Positions 8,345-15,382 of a stretch of 64,000 bases of DNA are shown piece after piece. The first letter of the stretch is position 1, and each line of letters begins with the position of its first letter. The DNA is from Lentisphaeria bacterium (lineage in GTDB: Bacteria; Verrucomicrobiota; Lentisphaeria; Victivallales; Victivallaceae): NCBI GenBank assembly GCA_018265615.1, contig JABLYX010000022.1, positions 6,555-70,554 of the forward strand. The letters are read 5' to 3'. A program made the position numbers and the translations under genes. A model generated the notes under the pieces. That model was not told the origin of the DNA. It ran no database searches and saw nothing but the letters and a program-made list of their open reading frames with translations.

Positions 8345-8377
8345 AATTACAGAACCACCATATAGGGGAAACAATCC

Positions 8378-9373
8378 ATGAATCCGGTTGACGTGCTGTC
8401 GGAGCTGCGGAACAAGCTGCTGTTTCACACAGAGCTGACGCGCGAGGAACTGTCGGCGCTGACGGGACTCTCCGGCGCATCGATCACAAACTATACGCGC
8501 CTGCTGCTGGATTCCGGCGCGATTGCGAAGGAGAGCTTCCGCGTCCCCGGCGTGAAGCGCCCGGTCGAACGGCTGCGGCTGCTGCCCGGGGAAGAACGCG
8601 CGCTCGCGGTCTCCGCCTCCCCGGAGCAGGTCGAAACCCTGCTGCTCGGCTGCGACGGAAGCATCCTTGAACGCAGCGTTTTCAACGTCGGCGTTCCGGC
8701 CCAGTCCGCCCTTCTCCGGGCAATCGACGACGCCGTGCGCGCCGGAGCCGCAAACCGGCCCGTCCGGGCCGTCTCGCTCTGCGTCGACGGCATGATCGCC
8801 CCCGAGCCCGGCATGATCTTCCGCTTTGAAGGCATTCCGGACTGGGAACCGTGCGAGGTCGCCGGCCTGCTGGAGGCATGGCATGGGATCCCGGTTCAGC
8901 GGGTCTTTCCGCGGATCATGGCGGCGACGCGCGGATTCGCCTCCGCCGCCGCGCGGCCCGACCGCACCGGATATCTCCAATACAGCGGCGGGCGGCTGCG
9001 GATCGGCAGCTTCGACCGTTACCGGATCAGGCTGGGAAAATGCGGAACGCCCGGCAACGCGATCCACCGCTCCTGCGGCGTTGCGTCCGGCCCCTGCTTC
9101 TGCGGCCGCGGCGACTGCCTCGCCGCCTGCCTCGCCGCGGCGGGAGAGAACATATCCGCAATCACCCCGGCATTCTCCGCACTTTTCACGGAAGAGGGGA
9201 TCCGGACCGTCGGGATCGACTGGCCGGAATACGGCGGCAGGCTCGCTCTGTCCCTCTCTGCGGCGGGAATCGACGCGCATATCGCAACCGGCACGGAACT
9301 CATCACCGGGCGCGGCCTGCGGGAACTCACGGCCGAGCTCATTCCGATATCAGAAAGGATTACAGGAAAATGA
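8378..9373 (+). CDS. ROK-family transcriptional regulator (NagC/XylR type), divergent ROK domain
   Basis: 331 aa. The N-terminal MarR-like helix-turn-helix is readable in ELTREELSALTGLSGASITNYTRLLLDSGAI (residues 19-50). The C-terminal part has a cysteine cluster, SCGVASGPCFCGRGDC (about 228-243), matching the ROK zinc motif GHxxxxxxGxxCxCGxxGC. The glycine-rich ATP and DG sugar-kinase motifs are weak, so it is probably a regulator without kinase activity. A GGGGAAA ribosome site precedes the ATG. Its stop overlaps the start of the FAD oxidoreductase by four bases, so the two are co-translated. Confidence 0.75.
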   Translation: MNPVDVLSELRNKLLFHTELTREELSALTGLSGASITNYTRLLLDSGAIAKESFRVPGVKRPVERLRLLPGEERALAVSASPEQVETLLLGCDGSILERSVFNVGVPAQSALLRAIDDAVRAGAANRPVRAVSLCVDGMIAPEPGMIFRFEGIPDWEPCEVAGLLEAWHGIPVQRVFPRIMAATRGFASAAARPDRTGYLQYSGGRLRIGSFDRYRIRLGKCGTPGNAIHRSCGVASGPCFCGRGDCLAACLAAAGENISAITPAFSALFTEEGIRTVGIDWPEYGGRLALSLSAAGIDAHIATGTELITGRGLRELTAELIPISERITGK

Positions 9374-10590
9374 AAACAGCCCATTATGACGTCATCGTGG
9401 TCGGCGGCGGAATCGGCGGCACGGCCGCGGCGGTTTCCGCAGCGGAATCCGGAGCAAAAACGGTGCTGATCGAATCGAGCTGGCGGTTCGGCGGCGTTCC
9501 GGTCAACTCGCTCATCGCGAGCTTCTCGCAGCCGATTCCGCCGGGACGCACCGCGCCGACCTTTCAGGACACGCTCATGAACCTTCTTGCCGCGCGCAGC
9601 GCGCTCCGGAACGAAGAATTCGACGATATCGCACTGTCGATGATCCTTGACGAACTCCTCACCCGTTCCGGCGCGGAATTCCTGCTTGGTACCGAAATGA
9701 CCGGCGCGGAAACCGCAGAGGGGCGGATCACGGCGGTTACTGTTCACAACATCTCCGGCAGCGCACGGCTCACCGCCGATCTCTTCATCGACGGAACCGG
9801 CGACGGCAGCCTCTGCGCCGCCGCCGGAGCGCAATTCGAGCAGGGCGACCGCGCCAACGGTTCCTGCCAGCCGATGACGCTGCCGTTCTTCATGGCCGGC
9901 GTCGATTTCGACCGCATGCCGCCGCGCGACGAAATCAACCGCCGCTACGAACGCGCGAAAGCGCGGGGGCAGGTGCACAATCCGCGCGAGAACGTCCTCT
10001 TCTTCCGGCTGCCGGTTCCGGGGACACTGCTGTTCAACACGACCCGGCTGATCGGATATGATCCGACCGACGCCGTCGCCCTGACCCGCGCCATGGTCGA
10101 CGCGCGGCGCCAGGTAGCCGAAATGAGCGCTTTTCTGAAGACCCTGCCGGGATTCGAGCGCGCCTACCTGAGCCAGGTCGGCGCGAAGATCGGTGTGCGC
10201 GAAAGCCGCCGGATCCGCTGCGACTATATGTTCTCCGAGGAAGATATGAACCGCGGCGCGCAGTTTGAAGACGGGATCCTCCGCAGCACCTCCCATGTCG
10301 ACATCCACAGCACCACCGGCAGCGGCACCCGCTTCGAGCCGCTGCCTCCGGGCGTGGAGGGCTATGAGGTGCCGTACCGTTCGCTGCTTCCCGCCGGGCT
10401 CTCGAACGTCATCATCGGCTCGCGCTGCATCGGCGCGACGCATGAGGCGTTCAGCGCGATCCGCATGATCGGTCATGTCGGGGAATACGGGCGCGCCGCC
10501 GGGTTCGCCGCCGCGGAATGCATCGGGCAGAGAAAGCCGCCGCGCGAAATCGACCTCGCACCGGTCCGGAAAAAGCTCGGGCTGGCCTGA
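9370..10590 (+). CDS. FAD-dependent oxidoreductase (FAD_oxidored family)
   Basis: 406 aa. The N-terminus has the Rossmann dinucleotide motif YDVIVVGGGIGGTAAAVSAA followed by an acidic residue at the end of the second strand (VLIES), then WRFGGVPVNS. A second nucleotide-binding signature, DLFIDGTGDG, occurs near residue 140, and the C-terminal region contains GSRCIGATHEAFSAIRMIGHVG. This matches the family of FAD oxidoreductases abundant in polysaccharide-degrading Lentisphaerota and Planctomycetota; the substrate is not known. ATG at 9370 overlaps the ROK regulator stop. The gene ends exactly where the convergent maf gene ends. Confidence 0.8.
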   Translation: MKTAHYDVIVVGGGIGGTAAAVSAAESGAKTVLIESSWRFGGVPVNSLIASFSQPIPPGRTAPTFQDTLMNLLAARSALRNEEFDDIALSMILDELLTRSGAEFLLGTEMTGAETAEGRITAVTVHNISGSARLTADLFIDGTGDGSLCAAAGAQFEQGDRANGSCQPMTLPFFMAGVDFDRMPPRDEINRRYERAKARGQVHNPRENVLFFRLPVPGTLLFNTTRLIGYDPTDAVALTRAMVDARRQVAEMSAFLKTLPGFERAYLSQVGAKIGVRESRRIRCDYMFSEEDMNRGAQFEDGILRSTSHVDIHSTTGSGTRFEPLPPGVEGYEVPYRSLLPAGLSNVIIGSRCIGATHEAFSAIRMIGHVGEYGRAAGFAAAECIGQRKPPREIDLAPVRKKLGLA

Positions 10591-11154
10591 TCAGCCGCGC
10601 AATGCGTCCAGCGCCTGCCGCAGGTTCTCCAACGGCAGGCCCACTACATTGTCGAGGTCGCCGTCGACCGACGCCACAAGCAGTTCGCCGTGTTCCTGGA
10701 TCGCATAGGCCCCGGCTTTGTCCAGCACATGCACAAGAGAGAGATACCGTTGCGCGGTCCCGACATCGAACGGCTTGAAGGTCACCCGCGTCGTTTCGCT
10801 CCAGACCCGGCGGAACTCCGGCTTCCGGCGCAGCAGCGCAAGTCCGGTCACGACCTCATGCGTCTTCCCGGCGAGCTCCGTCAGGATCGCGAGCGCATCA
10901 GCTTCGTCGCGCGGCTTGCCGATCACCCGCCCGCCGAACAGAATGACCGTATCGGCCCCGAGAACCGGGTTCTCCGGGTGCTTCGCAGAAACAGCTGCCG
11001 CTTTGCGCTCCGCATTATACGGCGGAACCTGCCGCGGATCGGCGAGCTCCGCCACCTCGTCGACATCGGCCGACTCAATCGCAAACGGAACGCCCATTCC
11101 CAACAGGAGCTCGCGGCGGCGTGGAGAACTAGATGCCAGAATCAGCATTCGCAT
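10591..11154 (-). CDS. maf: Maf-family nucleoside triphosphate pyrophosphatase
   Basis: Hydrolyses non-canonical or modified nucleoside triphosphates (dTTP/UTP type) and so protects against misincorporation. Family motifs are present: ILASSSPRRRELL at the N-terminus, ER(K)A after the first lobe, PVLGADTVI with the catalytic aspartate, IGKPRDEADA, and VTGLAL. About 187 aa from ATG 11154; other in-frame ATGs are at 11169 and 11148. The start overlaps the end of the AmaP-like gene by 26 bases. It is the last gene of the ftsK-to-maf cluster, and its stop abuts that of the convergent oxidoreductase. Confidence 0.92.
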   Translation of the reverse strand: MRMLILASSSPRRRELLLGMGVPFAIESADVDEVAELADPRQVPPYNAERKAAAVSAKHPENPVLGADTVILFGGRVIGKPRDEADALAILTELAGKTHEVVTGLALLRRKPEFRRVWSETTRVTFKPFDVGTAQRYLSLVHVLDKAGAYAIQEHGELLVASVDGDLDNVVGLPLENLRQALDALRG

Positions 11155-11671
11155 CGTCCGCCGGTTCAAACCTCTTCACCGGCACGGCCGGAGCATGGAT
11201 TTCCGGCGCCGGCGCTTCCTCGAGCGTATCGATCCGGAACTGCACCTTGCGCAGCGACGCAATGCCGAACAGCTTGCGCAGCGTCTCGATCAGCCTGGGG
11301 CGGATCACGCCGGAAACCTCCGGCAATCCCTTGCCTCCGCCGATGAACGTGCAGTAAAGCAGCAGCGAATAGCTCCTGCCCTGCCGGTACAGCTGAATCC
11401 GGCGCACATCAAGCTCACCGAATTCGTCCAGCACTGAACGAGCGGCCTTTTCGACCGCGTCACGTGAAATGGTCAGCTCCCCGTCGGCGTCCGGCACCAC
11501 GATCGAGCTGCAGCGGCGCTTGCGGAACAGGAGCCGGAGAATGATCCGGAGAACCAGCAGGAGAATCAGCAGCCCGATCACCAGGCCCGCCCCCGCCGCA
11601 TATCCGATATTGAAGTCGTTGTCGAGCAGCCCTCGATAAAGCCCGCCCGAAAAAAGCTGTTCGAAACCCAT
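11129..11671 (-). CDS. AmaP-like membrane anchor for Asp23
   Basis: 180 aa, with a short N-terminal region and a hydrophobic helix at about 24-50 (GAGLVIGLLILLLVLRIILRLLF) followed by RKRR. The cytosolic part (60-160) resembles the alkaline-shock anchor protein AmaP, which in Gram-positives docks Asp23 to the membrane. The adjacent upstream gene is an Asp23 homologue, which is the main support. A strong GAGGAGG ribosome site precedes the ATG. A terminator-like hairpin separates it from the Asp23 gene, so its expression may be lower. Confidence 0.65.
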   Translation of the reverse strand: MGFEQLFSGGLYRGLLDNDFNIGYAAGAGLVIGLLILLLVLRIILRLLFRKRRCSSIVVPDADGELTISRDAVEKAARSVLDEFGELDVRRIQLYRQGRSYSLLLYCTFIGGGKGLPEVSGVIRPRLIETLRKLFGIASLRKVQFRIDTLEEAPAPEIHAPAVPVKRFEPADDANADSGI

Positions 11672-11686
11672 TCCGGCACCTCCTCA

Positions 11687-11725
11687 AAGACAAATCAGGG
11701 TACGCCTGTGACCGGCGCACCCTGA
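11687..11725 (-). terminator. Terminator-like hairpin between the Asp23 and AmaP-like genes
   Basis: On the minus strand TCAGGGTGCGCC (11714-11725) pairs with GGCGTACCCTGA (11695-11706) with one G-U pair and a 7-nt loop, followed by TTTGTCTTT. The U-tract is interrupted, so it may attenuate rather than stop transcription. Confidence 0.5.
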
Positions 11726-11729
11726 ACGG

Positions 11730-12203
11730 TTAGTTCATCGGGATCGAATCGATCTCCGCGTCCTCATCGTCGGAATCCCCCTCCGGAGCCGCGTCGTCGA
11801 TATCCTGGAACAGGACGCCGACCTTCGTGACAGTCATTCCGGTGACCTTCTCGACACCCTCGATCACGGCCTTCTGGACCTGCGGAGCGACCTCGGGAAT
11901 ATTGAAGCCGATCTTCAGAACCAGCTTGATCTCGATCATCACACGGTTGTTGTCGTCCATCTCGATCGTGATCGCCCGGGCCATCCGGCGGTTGCCGACG
12001 AATTCCGCGATGTTGTCCACCAGCGAGCTGCCGGCGAGGCGCGAAACCCCTTCGACCGACAAAGCCGCCTTGCGCACCAGCGAAGCGATCACATTCTCGT
12101 GAACCTTCACCTCGCCGAGTTCGGAACCTTCCAGCGCCGCGGCCGTGCTGTTGGCTTCGGTCTGCGGTGCCGCCGCTTTCTTGTTGTTTGCTGCTGCCTT
12201 CAT
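11730..12203 (-). CDS. Asp23/Gls24 family envelope stress response protein (YqhY-like)
   Basis: 157 aa. Residues 25-130 match the Asp23 fold: LGEVKVHENVIASLVRKAALSVEGVSRL, then ITIEMDDNNRVMIEIKLVLKIGFNIPEVAPQVQKAVIEGVEKVTGMTVTKV read in pieces. The C-terminus is acidic. Its ATG overlaps the accC stop by four bases. In Bacillus the homologue YqhY also follows accBC and influences acetyl-CoA carboxylase activity, so the same link is likely here. GGAGG precedes the start. Confidence 0.88.
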   Translation of the reverse strand: MKAAANNKKAAAPQTEANSTAAALEGSELGEVKVHENVIASLVRKAALSVEGVSRLAGSSLVDNIAEFVGNRRMARAITIEMDDNNRVMIEIKLVLKIGFNIPEVAPQVQKAVIEGVEKVTGMTVTKVGVLFQDIDDAAPEGDSDDEDAEIDSIPMN

Positions 12204-13570
12204 TTTCCGTCCTCCTTATGCTGCGAGCTCTCCTGCATGAAGCGCTCGACAAACCCGGTGTCGTATTTTCCCTCGTTGAAACTCTTGTGGGAAACAATCT
12301 GCTTCTGGAACGGGATCGTGGTCTTGACCCCCTCGATCGTCATCTCATCGAGCGCGCGGCGCATGGTCGAAAGCGCCTCTTCGCGGTTCCGCCCCCAGAC
12401 GATCAGCTTCCCGATCATGCTGTCATAGTAGGACGGAATCTTATAGCCGGTATAAGCATGCGAGTCAACGCGCACATTCGGGCCGCCGGCCGGAATATAG
12501 AGCGCCAACCGGCCCGGGCTCGGCGTGAAGTTGTTGAACGGATCCTCCGCGTTGATCCGGCACTCGATCGCGTGCCCGTTGATCACGACATCCTTCTGGC
12601 GGAAGCTCAGCCGCTCGCCGGCGGCAACGCGGATCTGCTCCTTGATGAGGTCGATCCGGGTCACGGCTTCCGTCACCGGATGCTCGACCTGAATGCGCGT
12701 ATTCATCTCCATGAAGTAGAAATTGCCGTCCTCAGTGTAGAGGAACTCGATCGTCCCGGCGCTCGTGTAACCGGCCGCCTTGGCCGCCTTCACCGCCGCC
12801 GCGCCGATCCGCTCCCGCAGCCGCGCCGAGAGCGCCGGCGACGGCGCCTCCTCGATCAGCTTCTGATTGCGCCGCTGCACGCTGCAGTCGCGTTCGCCGA
12901 GGTGCAGCACATTGCCGTAATTGTCGGCGATGATCTGAATCTCGATGTGGCGCGGATTCTCAAGGTATTTCTCCATATAAAGAGCGCCGTTCGCAAACGC
13001 GCTCTCCGCCTCGGAGCGGGCCGCATGGTATCCCTGAATCAGGCTCGCATCGTTGCGCGCGATGCGCATGCCCCGGCCCCCGCCGCCCGCAACCGCCTTG
13101 ATGATCACGGGATACTTGAGCTGGTGGGCCATCTTCAGCGCCTCCTGCTCGGAAAGCAGGATGCCGTCACTGCCCGGCGTGGTCGGGACCCCGGCCTTTT
13201 TCATCGTGTCGCGGGCAACCGCCTTGTCGCCGAGCGCACGCATCGCTTCGGGCGTCGGCCCGATGAACGTGATGCCGTGCTTGCGGCACGCTTCCGCGAA
13301 ATATGCGTTCTCCGAAAGGAAACCGTAGCCCGGGTGGATCGCATCCACATCGCAGATCGCCGCAACCGACAGAATCCGGTCGATCAGCAGATAACTCTGG
13401 TTCGAGCGGGCCGGCCCGATGCAGACCGCTTCATCCGCCATCCGCACCGGAAGACTGTCGGCGTCCGCCTGGGAGTAGACCGCAACGGTCCGGATGCCGA
13501 GTTCCCGGCACGCCCGGATCACACGGAGCGCGATCTCGCCGCGGTTGGCTATCAGGATTTTATTGAACAT
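12200..13570 (-). CDS. accC: Biotin carboxylase subunit of acetyl-CoA carboxylase
   Basis: ATP-dependent carboxylation of the biotin on AccB, first half-reaction of malonyl-CoA synthesis. 456 aa, typical length. Motifs: N-terminal FNKILIANRGEIALRVIRA, GYGFLSEN, the glycine-rich ATP lid VAGGGGRGMR (near 165), FMEMNTRIQVEHPVTE with the catalytic region, and RINAEDP. Start ATG 13570 follows AAGGTGA. It lies directly after accB in the same direction. The carboxyltransferase genes accA and accD are not in the window. Confidence 0.97.
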   Translation of the reverse strand: MFNKILIANRGEIALRVIRACRELGIRTVAVYSQADADSLPVRMADEAVCIGPARSNQSYLLIDRILSVAAICDVDAIHPGYGFLSENAYFAEACRKHGITFIGPTPEAMRALGDKAVARDTMKKAGVPTTPGSDGILLSEQEALKMAHQLKYPVIIKAVAGGGGRGMRIARNDASLIQGYHAARSEAESAFANGALYMEKYLENPRHIEIQIIADNYGNVLHLGERDCSVQRRNQKLIEEAPSPALSARLRERIGAAAVKAAKAAGYTSAGTIEFLYTEDGNFYFMEMNTRIQVEHPVTEAVTRIDLIKEQIRVAAGERLSFRQKDVVINGHAIECRINAEDPFNNFTPSPGRLALYIPAGGPNVRVDSHAYTGYKIPSYYDSMIGKLIVWGRNREEALSTMRRALDEMTIEGVKTTIPFQKQIVSHKSFNEGKYDTGFVERFMQESSQHKEDGK

Positions 13571-13591
13571 AGTAGTGTACCGTCACCTTGG

Positions 13592-14050
13592 TTATTCGAT
13601 TACGAACAGCGCTTCCCCGTACTCGACCGGCTGGCCGTTCTCCACGACGATCTCCTTGATGACGCCGCCTTTTTCAGCCTTGATCTCGTTCATGACTTTC
13701 ATCGCTTCGATGATGCCGACGACCGTATCCGGAGTCACCTTGTCGCCGACCTTCACAAACGGCTGGGCTTCCGGCGACGAAGCGCGGTAGAAAGTCCCGA
13801 CGAGAGGAGAGTCGATCGTCTCGGCCGGGGCGGCCGCCGGGGCCTCCGGAGCGGCGGAGGCCGGAACCGCGGCCGGAGCCGGGGCGGCCGCAACCGCCGA
13901 AACCGGAGCGGCGACCTGAGTCACGATCTGGGCCGGGGCGTTGCTGCCGCGGCGGATGCAGAGGTTATACTCTTCTGCCTCAATCTTGAATTCGGTCAGA
14001 TCATGATCGCTCATCAGCTTGACTATCGTCTTGATTTCTTCGATTTTCAT
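13592..14050 (-). CDS. accB: Biotin carboxyl carrier protein of acetyl-CoA carboxylase
   Basis: 152 aa. N-terminal helical region (1-45), an alanine/proline-rich linker (50-80), then the biotinyl domain with VGTFYRASSPEAQPFVKVGDKV and the biotinylated lysine in IIEAMKVMNEI, and a C-terminal hairpin ENGQPVEYGEALFVIE. The thumb segment found in AccB is visible between the strands. GGGAGAG precedes the ATG. It is 40 bases downstream of aroQ and 21 bases upstream of accC. Confidence 0.97.
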   Translation of the reverse strand: MKIEEIKTIVKLMSDHDLTEFKIEAEEYNLCIRRGSNAPAQIVTQVAAPVSAVAAAPAPAAVPASAAPEAPAAAPAETIDSPLVGTFYRASSPEAQPFVKVGDKVTPDTVVGIIEAMKVMNEIKAEKGGVIKEIVVENGQPVEYGEALFVIE

Positions 14051-14090
14051 TGCACAAAACTCTCCCTGGAATGTTGGGGTTTAATGACAC

Positions 14091-14540
14091 TTACTTCTTA
14101 TTCTGCTTTTTCAAATGGGAATACAGGCCATGGAGCGCAAGACCGTACGAGTCGGCTCCGAATCCCGCCACGACGCCGATGCAGACCGGGGCGGTCAGGG
14201 AATGGTTGCGAAACTCCTCGCGGGCGTGCACATTGCTCAGGTGCACCTCGACGACCGGGAGCTTCACTGCGGCGATCGCATCGCGGATCGCCACAGAGGT
14301 GTGTGTGTAGGCGGCGGGATTCATCACGATTCCGGAAATCCCCTCCGCAACGGATTCGCCGATCCGGTCGACGATCGCTCCTTCATGGTTGGATTGAAAA
14401 TCAATCAGCTCACAGCCGAGCTCGGCGGCAAGCTTCCTGAGGCGCGATACGATCGTCAAAAGCGTATCGCTTCCATAGATCCCCGGCTCCCGGAATCCCA
14501 GGAGCTGAAGGTTCGGCCCATTGATCAGTAGTATTTTCAT
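14091..14540 (-). CDS. aroQ: 3-dehydroquinate dehydratase, type II
   Basis: Third step of the shikimate pathway. 149 aa. Motifs: ILLINGPNLQLLGFREPGIYG with the catalytic tyrosine, the FQSNHEGAIVDRI segment, IVMNPAAYTHTSVAIRDA, and VEVHLSNVHAREEFRNHS with the catalytic histidine. The ATG at 14540 is two codons inside the open frame, which starts with TTG. Its position upstream of accBC and an Asp23 gene parallels Bacillus yqhS. Confidence 0.96.
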   Translation of the reverse strand: MKILLINGPNLQLLGFREPGIYGSDTLLTIVSRLRKLAAELGCELIDFQSNHEGAIVDRIGESVAEGISGIVMNPAAYTHTSVAIRDAIAAVKLPVVEVHLSNVHAREEFRNHSLTAPVCIGVVAGFGADSYGLALHGLYSHLKKQNKK

Positions 14541-14548
14541 AACCAATT

Positions 14549-14554
14549 ACTATA
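14549..14554 (-). promoter_or_regulatory. Possible -10 element of aroQ
   Basis: TATAGT on the minus strand eight bases before the aroQ start, with only a weak CTGGAA upstream at an 18-base spacing. If used, the leader would be very short. Confidence 0.25.
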
Positions 14555-14613
14555 GCACAGCGTTCCCGCTATTTCCAGTTTTCCGGAAATATTCTCCGCA
14601 AAATCGAACGTTT

Positions 14614-15300
14614 TCACTTCAATTCCTGCAGTTCGATCTGCGGTTCGGGCTGCAGTTCGATCAGGCGGTTTTCGTTGAACGGCGCACCGGAAACCTCGGA
14701 CGCACCGGAATTCCGGAGCCCCATCAGGATCAGCACCCCCGCCACGACGAACGCAATCACAACCAGCGCAAGCGCACCGGCAATCAGCAGCACGAGCTGC
14801 CGCAGCTTGCGCTCATTTTCCTCGCTGACCTCATGATCGACCACCGTTTTGGAGATGTCCTCGGGCAATTCGTACTGCAGCCGCTCGCGCAGCCCGGCGG
14901 TCAGCGCGTCGGCGTCCTCCCTGCCGACGCCGTAGAGCGCGCAAAGCTTGCGGATATAACCCATGACATAGACCAGCTGCGGAAGGGTCCTGTAGTCCTC
15001 GGCTTCAAGCGCCTCGAGATAGATTTCACGGATCTTGGTCTCCTCCGCCAGTCGCCGGATCGTGTAGTTGTGGCGGCGGCGAAGCTCCGCGAGGCAGCTT
15101 CCGAACGAACCGTCGCCGACGACCGGGCAGAACGTCTTCGGACGGACCGGGGCGTCGGGCACTTCGCGGACCTCGGAATCGATCGGCCCGACAGGCTCCT
15201 CCGATTCTTCCGGCTCCGGCGCCGGCTGTTCGTCGTTGAACAGACCGGGCTCTTCCTCGTTTTTCCGGCCGGGCAGCAGCCCGTTTTTCAGCTCTTCCAT
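14614..15300 (-). CDS. RodZ-like helix-turn-helix membrane protein
   Basis: 228 aa. An acidic N-terminal tail (1-50), then a cytoplasmic helix-turn-helix of the RodZ type (LAELRRRHNYTIRRLAEETKIREIYLEALEAEDYRTLPQLVYVMGYIRKLC in pieces, about 70-125), a basic-acidic linker, a transmembrane helix near 173-198 (LVLLIAGALALVVIAFVVAGVLILM), and only about 30 residues beyond it. RodZ links MreB to the elongation machinery; the short periplasmic part is atypical. The start at 15300 is preferred over 15369 since GCAAGGG and a promoter lie between them. It is downstream of ftsK. Confidence 0.75.
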   Translation of the reverse strand: MEELKNGLLPGRKNEEEPGLFNDEQPAPEPEESEEPVGPIDSEVREVPDAPVRPKTFCPVVGDGSFGSCLAELRRRHNYTIRRLAEETKIREIYLEALEAEDYRTLPQLVYVMGYIRKLCALYGVGREDADALTAGLRERLQYELPEDISKTVVDHEVSEENERKLRQLVLLIAGALALVVIAFVVAGVLILMGLRNSGASEVSGAPFNENRLIELQPEPQIELQELK

Positions 15301-15340
15301 GGTATATGACCCTTGCCGTGTTGGGTTGTTTCTTCCATTC

Positions 15341-15369
15341 AATATAATGCGTTTCCGCACTTTCTGCAA
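15341..15369 (-). promoter_or_regulatory. Predicted promoter of the RodZ-like gene
   Basis: TTGCAG (15364-15369), 17 bases, TATATT (15341-15346) on the minus strand, in the 82-base gap after ftsK. Confidence 0.55.
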
Positions 15370-15382
15370 TTTTTTTCGCGTT

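Noticed and set aside
12167..14440. A long plus-strand open frame of 757 codons across accC, accB and aroQ
   Set aside because: It is antisense to three clearly identified genes, rich in R, D and H as GC-driven shadows are, and has no ribosome site or domain.
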